A stretch of DNA of 64,000 nucleotides from Nocardia rhamnosiphila NBRC 108938 (GTDB lineage Bacteria > Actinomycetota > Actinomycetes > Mycobacteriales > Mycobacteriaceae). This document shows positions 38,101 to 46,237 of the stretch, piece by piece. Where the stretch lies: assembly GCF_000720425.1 (NCBI RefSeq), contig NZ_JOAJ01000010.1, positions 186,001-250,000 on the forward strand, written 5' to 3'. The notes under the pieces are model-generated. The model did no database searches. It saw nothing but the letters and a program-made list of their open reading frames with translations, and was not told the DNA's origin. How positions within the stretch are numbered: the stretch's first letter is position 1; each line of letters opens with the position of its first letter. A program made the position numbers and the translations under genes.

Positions 38101-39456
38101 ATGCGCAAGTCGGTGGCGCGTCGCGCCGCGGTCAAGGCTGCCGTTATCGGCTCGACCGTTCTCCTGGCTCCCCTGTTCGGCGCGACCGCGGCGATCGCCG
38201 CCCCCGAACCGGAACAACTCAGAGCCGAGGACCTGCCGGCCGAACTGGTCCAAGCGCTGTCCCGCGATCTCAATATGACCCCGACCGAATATCTGGACCG
38301 TGCCGCGCGCGCCCAGCAGCTGCAGACCTACGCGGCCGAATTCCGCGCCGAGCGCCCGGAGGTGTTCGCCGGCGCGTGGATGACCCCGGAGGGTAAGCCC
38401 ACCGTCGCCGTGACCTCGCCGGACGCCGCCAAGGTGGCCAGTGACGACGGATATTCGACTCGCCTGGCCCCGGTCTCGGCGGCCGCGCTGGAAACCTCGC
38501 TCACGCAGATGAACCAATGGGTCGCCGCGCAGCCCCGGGATATTTCGCAGCTGATCAATTCCATCGCCATCGACTTCCTCAACAGTCAACTGGTCGTCAA
38601 TGTCGCGAATACGCCACTGGCACATATGCTCAACCTGCCGACCCTCATCGCCAACATCAAGGTGGTCCTCTCCCCGGACGGCGGCGGCCCGGTGGAACAC
38701 CACCCGATGGGCGGTGACACCTATATCAGCGCCCCCGGCGCGCTCGACGACGCGGAGCTGAAGAGCGTCGATGTCTGCTCGTTCGGCTTCAACAGTGTCG
38801 ATTCCGCCGGTAATGCGCTGAATATCAGCGCCGGACATTGCAATCCGAATATCGGGAAAGGCGATGGACAGGCCGCGGTATACAGTCCGAATATCCGTAA
38901 TATTCCGGCGAGCCCGCAGCTGGGCACCTTCGTACGGTCGGAACTCGGTGGCCCCAGCACGCTGGACTACTCGGTTATCCAGTTGAACGAGCGCGCGGTG
39001 GGCGCGGGCATGGACCAGCCGTCGGTGCGCGGCGCCAACGGCACCACCCTGACCATCACCGGCACCGCCGATCCGGTGGTCGGCGCCCCGGTATGCAAAT
39101 CCGGACAGTCCTCCACTTTCACCTGCGGTTTCGTGGTCGCCGACCGGGTGGAGACCCAGCTGTTCACCACCGAGGGCGACTCGAAGATCATCCGTGGTTT
39201 CGCCAGCTCGGCCTGCACGCTGGGCGGCGACAGCGGCGGCGCCATCGTCACCGGCACCCTGGCACTGGGTATCACCAGTGGCTCCAATGCCGCCGACGCG
39301 CCCGATTGCGAGAAGGCCAATATCGCCCTCGCCCAGTACGGCGGCACCGCTACGCTGGGCATTCCCATCCGCGGCATCCTCGCGCACGCCGACGCGGCGG
39401 CCGGTGGCGGCCTCGGCAGCGGTATCACGGTACGAACCAGGCCGAATGCCGGGTGA
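38101..39456 (+). CDS. Secreted S1-family serine protease (first of two paralogues)
   Basis: 451 residues from ATG 38101 (AAGGGA ribosome-binding site). Twin basic start and signal peptide (residues 1-37, MRKSVARRAAVKAAVIG... ending IAAP). A propeptide-like helical region (about 40-200), with LVQALSRDLNMTPTEYLDRA, resembles alpha-lytic protease pro-regions. The catalytic domain (about 215-445) has the chymotrypsin triad: His in NISAGHCNPN, Asp in STLDYSVIQL, Ser in CTLGGDSGGAIV. Cysteines occur near His, before KSGQSS and before TLGGDSGG, typical of streptogrisin-like enzymes. Likely an exported peptidase activated by pro-region removal. Tandem with a second copy 18 bp downstream. Confidence 0.92.
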   Translation: MRKSVARRAAVKAAVIGSTVLLAPLFGATAAIAAPEPEQLRAEDLPAELVQALSRDLNMTPTEYLDRAARAQQLQTYAAEFRAERPEVFAGAWMTPEGKPTVAVTSPDAAKVASDDGYSTRLAPVSAAALETSLTQMNQWVAAQPRDISQLINSIAIDFLNSQLVVNVANTPLAHMLNLPTLIANIKVVLSPDGGGPVEHHPMGGDTYISAPGALDDAELKSVDVCSFGFNSVDSAGNALNISAGHCNPNIGKGDGQAAVYSPNIRNIPASPQLGTFVRSELGGPSTLDYSVIQLNERAVGAGMDQPSVRGANGTTLTITGTADPVVGAPVCKSGQSSTFTCGFVVADRVETQLFTTEGDSKIIRGFASSACTLGGDSGGAIVTGTLALGITSGSNAADAPDCEKANIALAQYGGTATLGIPIRGILAHADAAAGGGLGSGITVRTRPNAG

Positions 39457-39474
39457 GCCCGATATAGTCTTCGC

Positions 39475-40791
39475 ATGCTCATGCCACGCATAGGTAAACG
39501 AAGGTCGGCGCCGGCCAGAAAACGCATGCAACGTGCCGCGGTCGCCGCCTCGGCGGCCGTCCTGTTGTTCGGCCCGACCGCGGCGCTCTCTTCGGCCGCC
39601 CCCGACCCGGGTATCGGCCTGCCGGCCGACCTGGTGGCGGCGCTGAACCGAGATCTGCACATCTCCCCCGAGGAGTACTTGGCGCGCGCCGATACCGCGC
39701 AGCAGGTGGCGGCCTTCGCCACCACCGCCCAGCGTCAGTTCCCCCAGGTGTTCGGCGGCGCCTGGCTCGACGAGCAGGGCCGCGGAGTAGTGGCCCTGTC
39801 CAACGGCCCCGGCGGCGATGAAGCCCGCGGTGCGGCCGAATCGAGCGGATTCGTGGTCCGCAATGTCGCCAAGAGCGAAACGACGCTGCGCGGCGAGAAG
39901 AGCGCCTTCGAACGCTGGCTCGACGGCCAGCCCGAAGCGGTGTCCTCCCTGGTGCGCGGTGTCGTCATCGATACCGTGAACAACAGCATCGCGGTGCGGG
40001 TCGACAAGGTCGGTCTGCCCATGCCGAACTTCATCGATCCGGCCCGGGTCATCGTCATGGCCCCGCCGATCGCGGCCGAAACGCTGCCCCAGGCGGCCGC
40101 GGTCGCCGAGGCGGGCGCCGCGACGGTCGGCGGCGGCGACGGCTTCGCCGCTATCGCCGGTGACAGCTCGCTGCGCTGCTCCTTCGGTTTCAACGGAATC
40201 GGCCCGGCCGGTAACACCGTCAACATCACCGCCGGTCACTGCAACCCGAACCTGGACGATATCGGTGCCGCCACCGTGCACGAATCCCTCGGCGGCAACA
40301 AGGTGGGCCCGCAGATCGCCACCTACCAGAAGTCGGTACTCGGCGCCCAGGACTACTCGATCATGAGTATCGCGGACGGTGCCGCGGGCCGCTTCCAGAA
40401 CAACCAGGTCAAGGTGCCCGGCGCGGCCCCGATCGCGGTCGACGGTGTGGCCACCCCGGTGGTCGGCGCACCGGTCTGCAAATCCGGTTCCCGCACCGGT
40501 TTCAGCTGCGGTGTGGTGAACGCCGTGGACCAGACCGTCCAGGTCGGTGACCGGCAGCTCACCCAGAGTTTCTCCGCCAATATCTGCGCCCTCCCCGGCG
40601 ACAGCGGCGGCCCCATCGTGACCGGACGGCAGGCCCTGGGCATCTCGAGCGCCTCCTCGGTCGCCGATTACCCCATCTGCGAGATCCCCAACATCCTGGG
40701 CGTGCTCACCGGTAACGCCCCGCAGCTGTTCGCGCAGCCGGTGAGCGTCGTGCTCTCCGACAACCCGGGCCTGCGTATCCGCACGAGCTAG
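39475..40791 (+). CDS. Secreted S1-family serine protease (second paralogue)
   Basis: 438 residues from ATG 39475 (or ATG 39481). Arg/Lys-rich start and signal peptide (to about residue 42, TAALSSAAPD). The pro-region begins GLPADLVAALNRDLHISPEE, matching the first copy. Triad: His in ITAGHCNPNLDD, Asp in GAQDYSIMSI, Ser in ALPGDSGGPIV; the segment DGVATPVVGAPVCKSGSRTG is nearly the same as in the upstream gene. The two are clearly tandem duplicates, separated by 18 bp, and so are probably co-transcribed and co-secreted. The substrate is unknown. A terminator-hairpin-rich region follows. Confidence 0.92.
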   Translation: MLMPRIGKRRSAPARKRMQRAAVAASAAVLLFGPTAALSSAAPDPGIGLPADLVAALNRDLHISPEEYLARADTAQQVAAFATTAQRQFPQVFGGAWLDEQGRGVVALSNGPGGDEARGAAESSGFVVRNVAKSETTLRGEKSAFERWLDGQPEAVSSLVRGVVIDTVNNSIAVRVDKVGLPMPNFIDPARVIVMAPPIAAETLPQAAAVAEAGAATVGGGDGFAAIAGDSSLRCSFGFNGIGPAGNTVNITAGHCNPNLDDIGAATVHESLGGNKVGPQIATYQKSVLGAQDYSIMSIADGAAGRFQNNQVKVPGAAPIAVDGVATPVVGAPVCKSGSRTGFSCGVVNAVDQTVQVGDRQLTQSFSANICALPGDSGGPIVTGRQALGISSASSVADYPICEIPNILGVLTGNAPQLFAQPVSVVLSDNPGLRIRTS

Positions 40792-40893
40792 AGGTCGTCC
40801 CGCTCTCCGCACCGGCCGCACACGGACCGGAGCGGAGAGCGCAGGACATCGGCACCGCACCCCCGGGTGCGACTCGCACCGAGCATCGAGCAA

Positions 40894-40930
40894 CGAGAGG
40901 GCCGGCAGCGTTACGCTGCCGGCCCTCTCG
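40894..40930. terminator. Terminator hairpin 1 of 4
   Basis: Perfect stem CGAGAGGGCCGGCAGCG (40894-40910) / CGCTGCCGGCCCTCTCG (40914-40930), loop TTA. Lies 103 bp after the second S1 protease stop, so it can terminate that gene; the same sequence is also in the right place to terminate minus-strand transcription from the decayed copy upstream. Confidence 0.85.
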
Positions 40931-41060
40931 CCTGTCGAGACCCCGTGCCATCGATCTGCCGCCATCGAGGCGGCCCGCCACGCCACGGGCGCGGCCCTCC
41001 TGTGCCTTCATCCGGCCCGAGCGGGCGGTCTGGATACGACTTGCCCCGTCCCGGGTGCGG
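40931..41060 (-). pseudogene. Possible decayed 3' tail 3 of the secreted-protein gene
   Basis: Minus-strand IQTARSGRMKAQ (Met codon at 41009-41011) lies 79 bp before hairpin 1, in the same place relative to its hairpin as YQAPPSDKWMKD before hairpin 2 and LQAPAGTTKWAND before hairpin 4. The match is weak at protein level and rests mostly on DNA spacing and the CTTCATCC stretch shared with the next copy. No start or intact frame. Confidence 0.3.
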
Positions 41061-41130
41061 TAACAGCGCGGCAGAGCCGGCGCACCCCGCCCCTCGGCCA
41101 CTGGACCCCGCCCTCGGCCCCCCGAACGCC

Positions 41131-41166
41131 CGAAGGGGCCGACAGTAGCGACTGTCGGCCCCTTCG
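41131..41166. terminator. Terminator hairpin 2 of 4
   Basis: Perfect stem CGAAGGGGCCGACAGT (41131-41146) / ACTGTCGGCCCCTTCG (41151-41166), loop AGCG. Almost the same sequence as hairpin 3. Confidence 0.85.
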
Positions 41167-41300
41167 CCTGTCCGGGACCACCTGGTCGTCCGAGCTGCCG
41201 CTCGACGCGGCCTCCGGCGCCCTACTGCGTGCGTCCTTCATCCACTTGTCCGACGGCGGCGCCTGGTAGCCCGATAGCGGGGTGCCGGCCCGGACGGGCA
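41167..41300 (-). pseudogene. Decayed 3' tail 2 of the secreted-protein gene
   Basis: Minus strand 41271-41230 reads GYQAPPSDKWMKDA, aligning with LQAPAGTTKWANDG near the C-terminus of the intact gene at 41551-42306. The Met codon lies 75 bp before hairpin 2. There is no start codon or upstream coding region, so only the 3' end of the gene appears to have been copied and has since diverged. Confidence 0.45.
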
Positions 41301-41374
41301 CACCCCGTCAGCGGCTCCCGTCGCCGCGATGACAGGAGCAGACCTCCCGGCCGCTGGTTCCGTACGCGAACAGA

Positions 41375-41411
41375 CGAAAGGGCCGACAGCGGCGAGCTGT
41401 CGGCCCTTTCG
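41375..41411. terminator. Terminator hairpin 3 of 4
   Basis: Perfect 16-bp stem CGAAAGGGCCGACAGC (41375-41390) / GCTGTCGGCCCTTTCG (41396-41411), loop GGCGA. Differs from hairpin 2 mainly in the loop; begins 23 bp after the TAG at 41434 on the minus strand. Confidence 0.85.
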
Positions 41412-41433
41412 TTCGATTCGGTGACCCGGGGGT

Positions 41434-41500
41434 CTACTTCTCCTCGGTAACGGGCTCCTCCTGCGTGACGGGCCTGCCGTCGGGCCCATCCCGATACGCA
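41434..41500 (-). pseudogene. Decayed 3' tail 1 of the secreted-protein gene
   Basis: Minus strand ends DGPDGRPVTQEEPVTEEK and TAG, closely parallel to NDGNPVVVEGAEPPK and its stop in the adjoining intact gene (DG-xPV, acidic residues, Pro, final Lys). The frame has no start before running into hairpin 4. It is followed, like the intact gene, by a terminator hairpin. Confidence 0.5.
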
Positions 41501-41533
41501 GATCGGTCCGCCCCTGAAAGGGACGGACCGATC
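41501..41533 (-). terminator. Terminator hairpin 4 of 4
   Basis: GATCGGTCCG...CGGACCGATC (41501-41510 / 41524-41533), with an inner CCC/GGG and one bulge, 18 bp after the stop of the secreted-protein gene; the natural terminator of that gene. Confidence 0.8.
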
Positions 41534-41550
41534 GAAATAAACGGGTCGAC

Positions 41551-42306
41551 CTACTTCGGCGGCTCAGCGCCCTCAACTACAACCGGGTTCCCGTCGTTCG
41601 CCCACTTGGTGGTGCCCGCGGGCGCCTGGAGCGTGTTGATCAGCTCGATACCCGCAGCGACCAGCGTAGGACCACCGACAGCGATAGTGCCGAGAATTCC
41701 ACCGACACCCGCGCCTGTGATCAGACCGGGTACGCAGCCGGCCACGATCGTCACGACACAGCCGATAACGGCACCGATAGCGGTACCGACGAAACCGCCG
41801 ATCGCCGTCGCGATGCCGAAGTTGCTCGCGAACTCATTCTGGGCCTGCTGGTTTTCCTTCAGCGAGGCAATGGGCTTCACGGCCAAGGGCTGGTCCGTAA
41901 CCAGACCGGCCGGCTTCTCCGGAGTGATCTCGACGACGGTGCCGTCGTTCTTGACCTCGGATTTCACCGGAATGGCCACACCGTTGGCGGTGAACTCGAG
42001 CGGCATCGAGCCGACGAGGGCGCCGGCCTTGTCCTTGATCTCGAGCACCTGGGTCTTGGCCGCTTCCGCGACCGGCTCGGCCTCCGGGACGGCTCCTTCC
42101 TGCGCTACGGGCTCCTGCTCCTTCTCGACGATGGAGAAGGTTCCGCCACCCAAGGTGGCGACAACCGTCTTCTCGACGAGTTGCACGGCGTAGTTGACCG
42201 TCTCTTTCGGTGCCGGCGCCGCCGGTTCGGCATGGGCTGTGCCGAATCCCATAGCGAGCGAGCCGGTGACCAGTGCGGCGATCACAGTGGATCTCGGGAG
42301 TGTCAT
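41551..42306 (-). CDS. Secreted Nocardia-type protein with Gly-rich hydrophobic segment
   Basis: 251 residues from ATG 42306 (MTLPRSTVIAALVTGSLAMG, signal peptide cut after AHA at about residue 27). The mature N-terminal domain is beta-rich (ETVNYAVQLVEKTVVATLGG, LEIKDKAGALVGSMPLEF, GVAIPVKSEVKNDGTVVEIT), then an Ala/Gly-rich hydrophobic region (ATAIGGFVGTAIGAVIGCVV...GLITGAGVGGILGTIAVGG), which may insert into a membrane, and a polar tail ending EGAEPPK. This pattern is familiar from several Nocardia and Rhodococcus secreted proteins (DUF8020-like, tentatively). Function unknown. Followed by its terminator and three decayed copies of its own 3' end. Confidence 0.8.
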   Translation of the reverse strand: MTLPRSTVIAALVTGSLAMGFGTAHAEPAAPAPKETVNYAVQLVEKTVVATLGGGTFSIVEKEQEPVAQEGAVPEAEPVAEAAKTQVLEIKDKAGALVGSMPLEFTANGVAIPVKSEVKNDGTVVEITPEKPAGLVTDQPLAVKPIASLKENQQAQNEFASNFGIATAIGGFVGTAIGAVIGCVVTIVAGCVPGLITGAGVGGILGTIAVGGPTLVAAGIELINTLQAPAGTTKWANDGNPVVVEGAEPPK

Positions 42307-42755
42307 CCATTTCCAATCGGGGTGTGGGGCGTCCCATCTCAACGCGAGGGGGTCGATGTGATCGAACCCTGATTCCTCCCCGAGCGTTATGAGATGTCAC
42401 GCTTCCTGATAGATCGGGCTGAGCGTAGTCGAATGCACTGCCAAAAGGCGAGATTCGTTTCCCAAGCGTAAGAAACAACACGGGTAAGCCTGGCCTTATC
42501 ACGCCCTGCGCGGACGGGCCCTTTACGGTGTTAATCAGCCCTTATCCGCTTTGGGCAGCCAACTGAAAAGAGTGATATTGATCACGCCGCGATCCATGCG
42601 GATAAGCCCAGGCAGACGCGCCGCGGGCCGACGCAGATCGTACAGTGGACACCGTTAGTTACTGGCGGGTAACTTACTGGCGGTTACGATACGAGCCGGA
42701 CGGGGTACTGCTCAGTTCCTCGTACCTCGTGTTGCTTCGAAAGAAAGGTCGCGAC
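42307..42755. other. 449-bp divergent promoter region
   Basis: Lies between the secreted-protein gene and the Fe-S reductase. More AT-rich than its surroundings (for example AGAGTGATATTGATCACGCC near 42571). A direct repeat, TTACTGGCGG at 42658-42667 and 42673-42682 (as GTTACTGGCGGGTAAC TTACTGGCGGTTAC), lies about 80 bp before the reductase start. Probably regulatory; no gene is seen. Confidence 0.5.
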
Positions 42756-45700
42756 ATGAATGCCCTGACAGTGACGCTGGGCACCCTGGGAGCGGCGCTC
42801 AGCCTGCTGTGTTGGGCGTCGTTCTTCGGCGGCGTCCGGGATATCGTCCGCGCCATCATGCTGGGCCAGCCCGCCCCCGACCGCTGGCGGCCGTTCTTCC
42901 CGCGTTTCAAGCAGATGCTGGTGGAGTTCCTGGCGCACACCCGGATGAACAAGTTCCGGACGGTGGGCTGGGCGCACTGGCTCGTGATGATCGGCTTCCT
43001 GGGCGGCGCGATCCTCTGGTTCGAAGCCTATGGCCAGACCTTCGACCCGGCCTTCCACTGGCCGCTGATCGGCAACACGGCGATCTATCACCTGTGGGAC
43101 GAGATCCTCGGCATCGGAACTGTCGTCGGCATCGTGGCGCTGATCGTCATCCGTCAGCTGAACCATCCGCGGGTGCCGGAGCGGCTCTCCCGGTTCAGCG
43201 GCTCCGCGTTCGGACCCGCCTACGTGATCGAGGCCATCGTCCTGCTCGAAGGCCTGGGCATGATCTTCGTGAAGGCGGGCAAGCTCGCCACCTACGGGCA
43301 CGCCCACGCCGGTACCGACTTCTTCACCATGCAGGTGGCCAAGCTGCTGCCGGCGAGCCCGACCATGGTGTCGATCTTCGCCTTCGTGAAGCTGATGTCC
43401 GGGATGGCCTTCCTCTACTTCGTCGGCCGCAATATCACCTGGGGCGTGGCGTGGCACCGGTTCTCGGCCTTCTTCAACATCTATTTCAAGCGTGAGGACG
43501 ACGGCGACGTCGCCCTCGGCGCGGCCAAGCCGATGATGTCCAAGGGCCGCGCCCTGGACATGGAGAACGTCGACCCGGACACCGACACTCTCGGCGCCGG
43601 CCGGGTCGAGGACTTCTCGTGGAAGGGCTGGCTGGACTTCACCACCTGCACCGAATGCGGTCGCTGCCAGTCGCAGTGCCCCGCCTGGAACACCGGTAAG
43701 CCGCTGTCGCCCAAACTGCTCATCATGTCGCTGCGCGACCACGGCCGCGCCAAGGCGCCGTATCTGCTGGCCGGCGGCAGCAAGGACATGGGCGGCGACG
43801 AGGTCGGCCTGGTCGACGGCGAGGGCAACCCGGACGAGAAGAAGCTGGCCCGGGTCTCCGAGGCCGCGCGCGCCGAGGCCGAGCGCCCGCTCGTCGGCGA
43901 CCACGAGGTGAACGGCATCATCGACCCGGAGGTGCTGTGGAGTTGCACCACCTGCGGCGCCTGCGTGGAGCAGTGCCCGGTCGATATCGAACACGTCGAC
44001 CACATCATCGATATGCGCCGCTACCAGGTGCTCATCGAATCGGACTTCCCGTCCGAACTCGCGGGTCTGTTCAAGAACCTGGAGAACAAGGGCAACCCCT
44101 GGGGCCAGAACGCCAAGGACCGGCTCAACTGGATCAACGAGCTGGACTTCGATATCCCGGTCTTCGGCCAGGACGCCGACAGCTTCGACGGCTACGAATA
44201 CCTGTTCTGGGTCGGCTGCGCCGGCGCCTACGAGGACCGCGCCAAGAAGACCACCAAGGCCGTCGCCGAACTGCTGGCCACCGCCGGGGTGAAATTCATG
44301 GTCCTCGGCCAGGAGGAGACCTGCACCGGCGATTCCGCCCGGCGCGCGGGTAACGAATTCCTGTTCCAGCAGCTGGCGATGCAGAACATCGAACTGCTGA
44401 ACTCGGTGTTCGAGGGTGTCGAGCAGAAAAAGAAGAAGATCGTCGTCACCTGCGCGCACTGCTTCAATGCGCTCAACAACGAGTACCCGCAGGTGGGCGG
44501 CACCTACGAGGTGGTGCACCACACCCAGCTGCTGAACCGGCTGGTGCGCGGTAAGCAGCTGGTCCCGGTGGCCCCGGTAGCGCAGAACGTCACCTACCAC
44601 GACCCCTGCTACCTCGGCCGGCACAACAAGGTCTACAACGCACCGCGTGAACTGATGGCCGCCTCCGGGTCCACCCTGGTGGAAATGCCCCGGCACGGTG
44701 AACGGTCCATGTGCTGTGGCGCCGGCGGCGCCCGCATGTGGATGGAAGAGCAGCTGGGCAAACGGATCAATATCGATCGTGTGGACGAGGCGCTGACGAC
44801 CTCACCGGCCAAGATCGCCACCGGCTGCCCGTTCTGCCGGGTCATGCTCACCGACGGTGTGACCGCCCGCCAGGAATCCGGCCAGGGCGAGGGCGTGGAG
44901 GTCGTGGACGTCGCGCAGCTGATGCTCGAGTCGATCGAGCGGCAGCAGCCGGACCGGCTGACCGCCAATCTGACCGTGGTCCAGGAACCCAAGGCCGAAC
45001 CCGAGCCGGAACCCGAACCCGAGCCCGAGCCTGTCGCCGCCGAGACCGAAGCCGCCCCCGCGGCCGAGAAGGCGGCACCCACGGGTGGCGGACTCGCCAT
45101 GAAGGGCCCGGCCAAGGCACCCGGTAAGGGCCTGGGCATGAAGGGCGCCGCAAAGGCCCCTGGAGCCAAAGCCGCCGCCCCCGCGGCCGAGACCGAGGAG
45201 AAGGACGCGGCTCCCGCCGCAAAGGGTCTCGGTATGAAGGGTGCCGCCAAGGCGCCCGGCGGTAAGGGCCTGGCCATGAAGGGCGCGGCCAAGGCACCCG
45301 GAGCCAAGGCCGAAACCGCACCGGCGGCGGAGGCCACCGCGGCGCCCGAAGCTCCGCCGGTGAAGGGTCTGGGTATGAAGGGTGCCGCCAAGGCGCCCGG
45401 CGGCAAAGGCCTGGCCATGAAGGGCGCGGCCAAGGCACCCGGAGCCAAGGCACCCGCCACCGGGAAGCCCGCTCCGGCCGCCGAACCGGCGACCGAAGCG
45501 CCTACGGAGGCCGGCGCAAGTGCGGCGCCGACCGAAACCAAGCCCACGGTCGCGGCCAAGGGACTGGCGATGAAGTCCGGGTTCAAGCGTCCGGGCGCGA
45601 AGGCCCCCGGCGCCAAGGCCCCGGCCGCCGCGCCGGAGACCGAAACCGTACCGGCCGAACCGGCGGCCCCGGCCGACTCGGACACCGTGGCGACCGAGCA

Positions 45701-46118
45701 GGCCACCGCGGCAGCTCCCGCCGAGAGCAAGCCGTCGAAACCGGCCAAGGGTCTGGCGATGAAGTCCGGGTTCAAGCGTCCGGGCGCCAAAGCGCCCGGC
45801 GCAAAGGTTTCGGCTCCCGCTCCGGAGCCGGAGCCCACCGCGGAAACCGGACCTCTTTCGGACGAGGCCACCCGGGAATCGGCACCCGCGGCCACCACCG
45901 CACCGGCTGCCGAGGTCACCGCGGAATCGGGCTCGGAGGCCACTGCGGATTCGTCTTCGGAGACGATCGCCGAATCGGCGCCGAGGGCCACGACCGAGAC
46001 CGGCGGGGCCTCCGGTAACGGCAGCGCGGGCAACGGTTCGGGAGCGACCCCGCCCCAGGCCAAGCCGGGTGCGCTGGGCTTCAAGTCCGGCACCAGGGCA
46101 CCGGGCCGCAAGGGCTGA
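42756..46118 (+). CDS. Membrane-anchored Fe-S heterodisulfide-reductase-like protein with Lys/Ala/Pro repeat tail (Rv0338c-like)
   Basis: 1120 residues. About six N-terminal transmembrane helices (1-250, nitrate-reductase gamma-like), two 4Fe-4S ferredoxin clusters (CTECGRCQSQCP near 299 and CTTCGACVEQCP near 397), and two CCG cysteine-rich domains (HCFNAL region and YHDPCYLGRHN...CCGAGGARMW near 650), as in HdrD/GlpC. This is the actinobacterial Rv0338c family, thought to move electrons from a quinone or flavoprotein to a disulfide or to cluster biogenesis. From about residue 746 there is an extra 375-residue tail with some nine copies of KGLxMKGAAKAPGxK. Rv0338c is about 882 residues, with a shorter tail of similar type. 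Confidence 0.92.
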   Translation: MNALTVTLGTLGAALSLLCWASFFGGVRDIVRAIMLGQPAPDRWRPFFPRFKQMLVEFLAHTRMNKFRTVGWAHWLVMIGFLGGAILWFEAYGQTFDPAFHWPLIGNTAIYHLWDEILGIGTVVGIVALIVIRQLNHPRVPERLSRFSGSAFGPAYVIEAIVLLEGLGMIFVKAGKLATYGHAHAGTDFFTMQVAKLLPASPTMVSIFAFVKLMSGMAFLYFVGRNITWGVAWHRFSAFFNIYFKREDDGDVALGAAKPMMSKGRALDMENVDPDTDTLGAGRVEDFSWKGWLDFTTCTECGRCQSQCPAWNTGKPLSPKLLIMSLRDHGRAKAPYLLAGGSKDMGGDEVGLVDGEGNPDEKKLARVSEAARAEAERPLVGDHEVNGIIDPEVLWSCTTCGACVEQCPVDIEHVDHIIDMRRYQVLIESDFPSELAGLFKNLENKGNPWGQNAKDRLNWINELDFDIPVFGQDADSFDGYEYLFWVGCAGAYEDRAKKTTKAVAELLATAGVKFMVLGQEETCTGDSARRAGNEFLFQQLAMQNIELLNSVFEGVEQKKKKIVVTCAHCFNALNNEYPQVGGTYEVVHHTQLLNRLVRGKQLVPVAPVAQNVTYHDPCYLGRHNKVYNAPRELMAASGSTLVEMPRHGERSMCCGAGGARMWMEEQLGKRINIDRVDEALTTSPAKIATGCPFCRVMLTDGVTARQESGQGEGVEVVDVAQLMLESIERQQPDRLTANLTVVQEPKAEPEPEPEPEPEPVAAETEAAPAAEKAAPTGGGLAMKGPAKAPGKGLGMKGAAKAPGAKAAAPAAETEEKDAAPAAKGLGMKGAAKAPGGKGLAMKGAAKAPGAKAETAPAAEATAAPEAPPVKGLGMKGAAKAPGGKGLAMKGAAKAPGAKAPATGKPAPAAEPATEAPTEAGASAAPTETKPTVAAKGLAMKSGFKRPGAKAPGAKAPAAAPETETVPAEPAAPADSDTVATEQATAAAPAESKPSKPAKGLAMKSGFKRPGAKAPGAKVSAPAPEPEPTAETGPLSDEATRESAPAATTAPAAEVTAESGSEATADSSSETIAESAPRATTETGGASGNGSAGNGSGATPPQAKPGALGFKSGTRAPGRKG

Positions 46119-46135
46119 CCGGAACAACACGAAAC

Positions 46136-46174
46136 CGGCAGGGCCCGGCGGAACTACTCCGCCGGGCCCTGCCG
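46136..46174 (+). terminator. Terminator after the Fe-S reductase gene
   Basis: Perfect 17-bp stem CGGCAGGGCCCGGCGGA / TCCGCCGGGCCCTGCCG, loop ACTAC, 18 bp after the stop. The next gene converges from the right, so it may serve both. Confidence 0.85.
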
Positions 46175-46237
46175 CGTATACACCCGGCCGGGATTCCCGA
46201 CAGCTCGACCGGCTCGGCTTTCCGGGCATGCCCGGAC

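Noticed and set aside
38068..40986. 972-codon minus-strand frame across the two S1 protease genes
   Set aside because: The plus strand holds two complete proteases with signal peptides and catalytic triads; the minus-strand translation is His/Arg/Gly-rich and has no domain.
42684..44696. 670-codon minus-strand frame antisense to the Fe-S reductase
   Set aside because: The plus-strand protein has membrane helices and iron-sulfur motifs in order; the antisense frame is a by-product of high GC at third positions.
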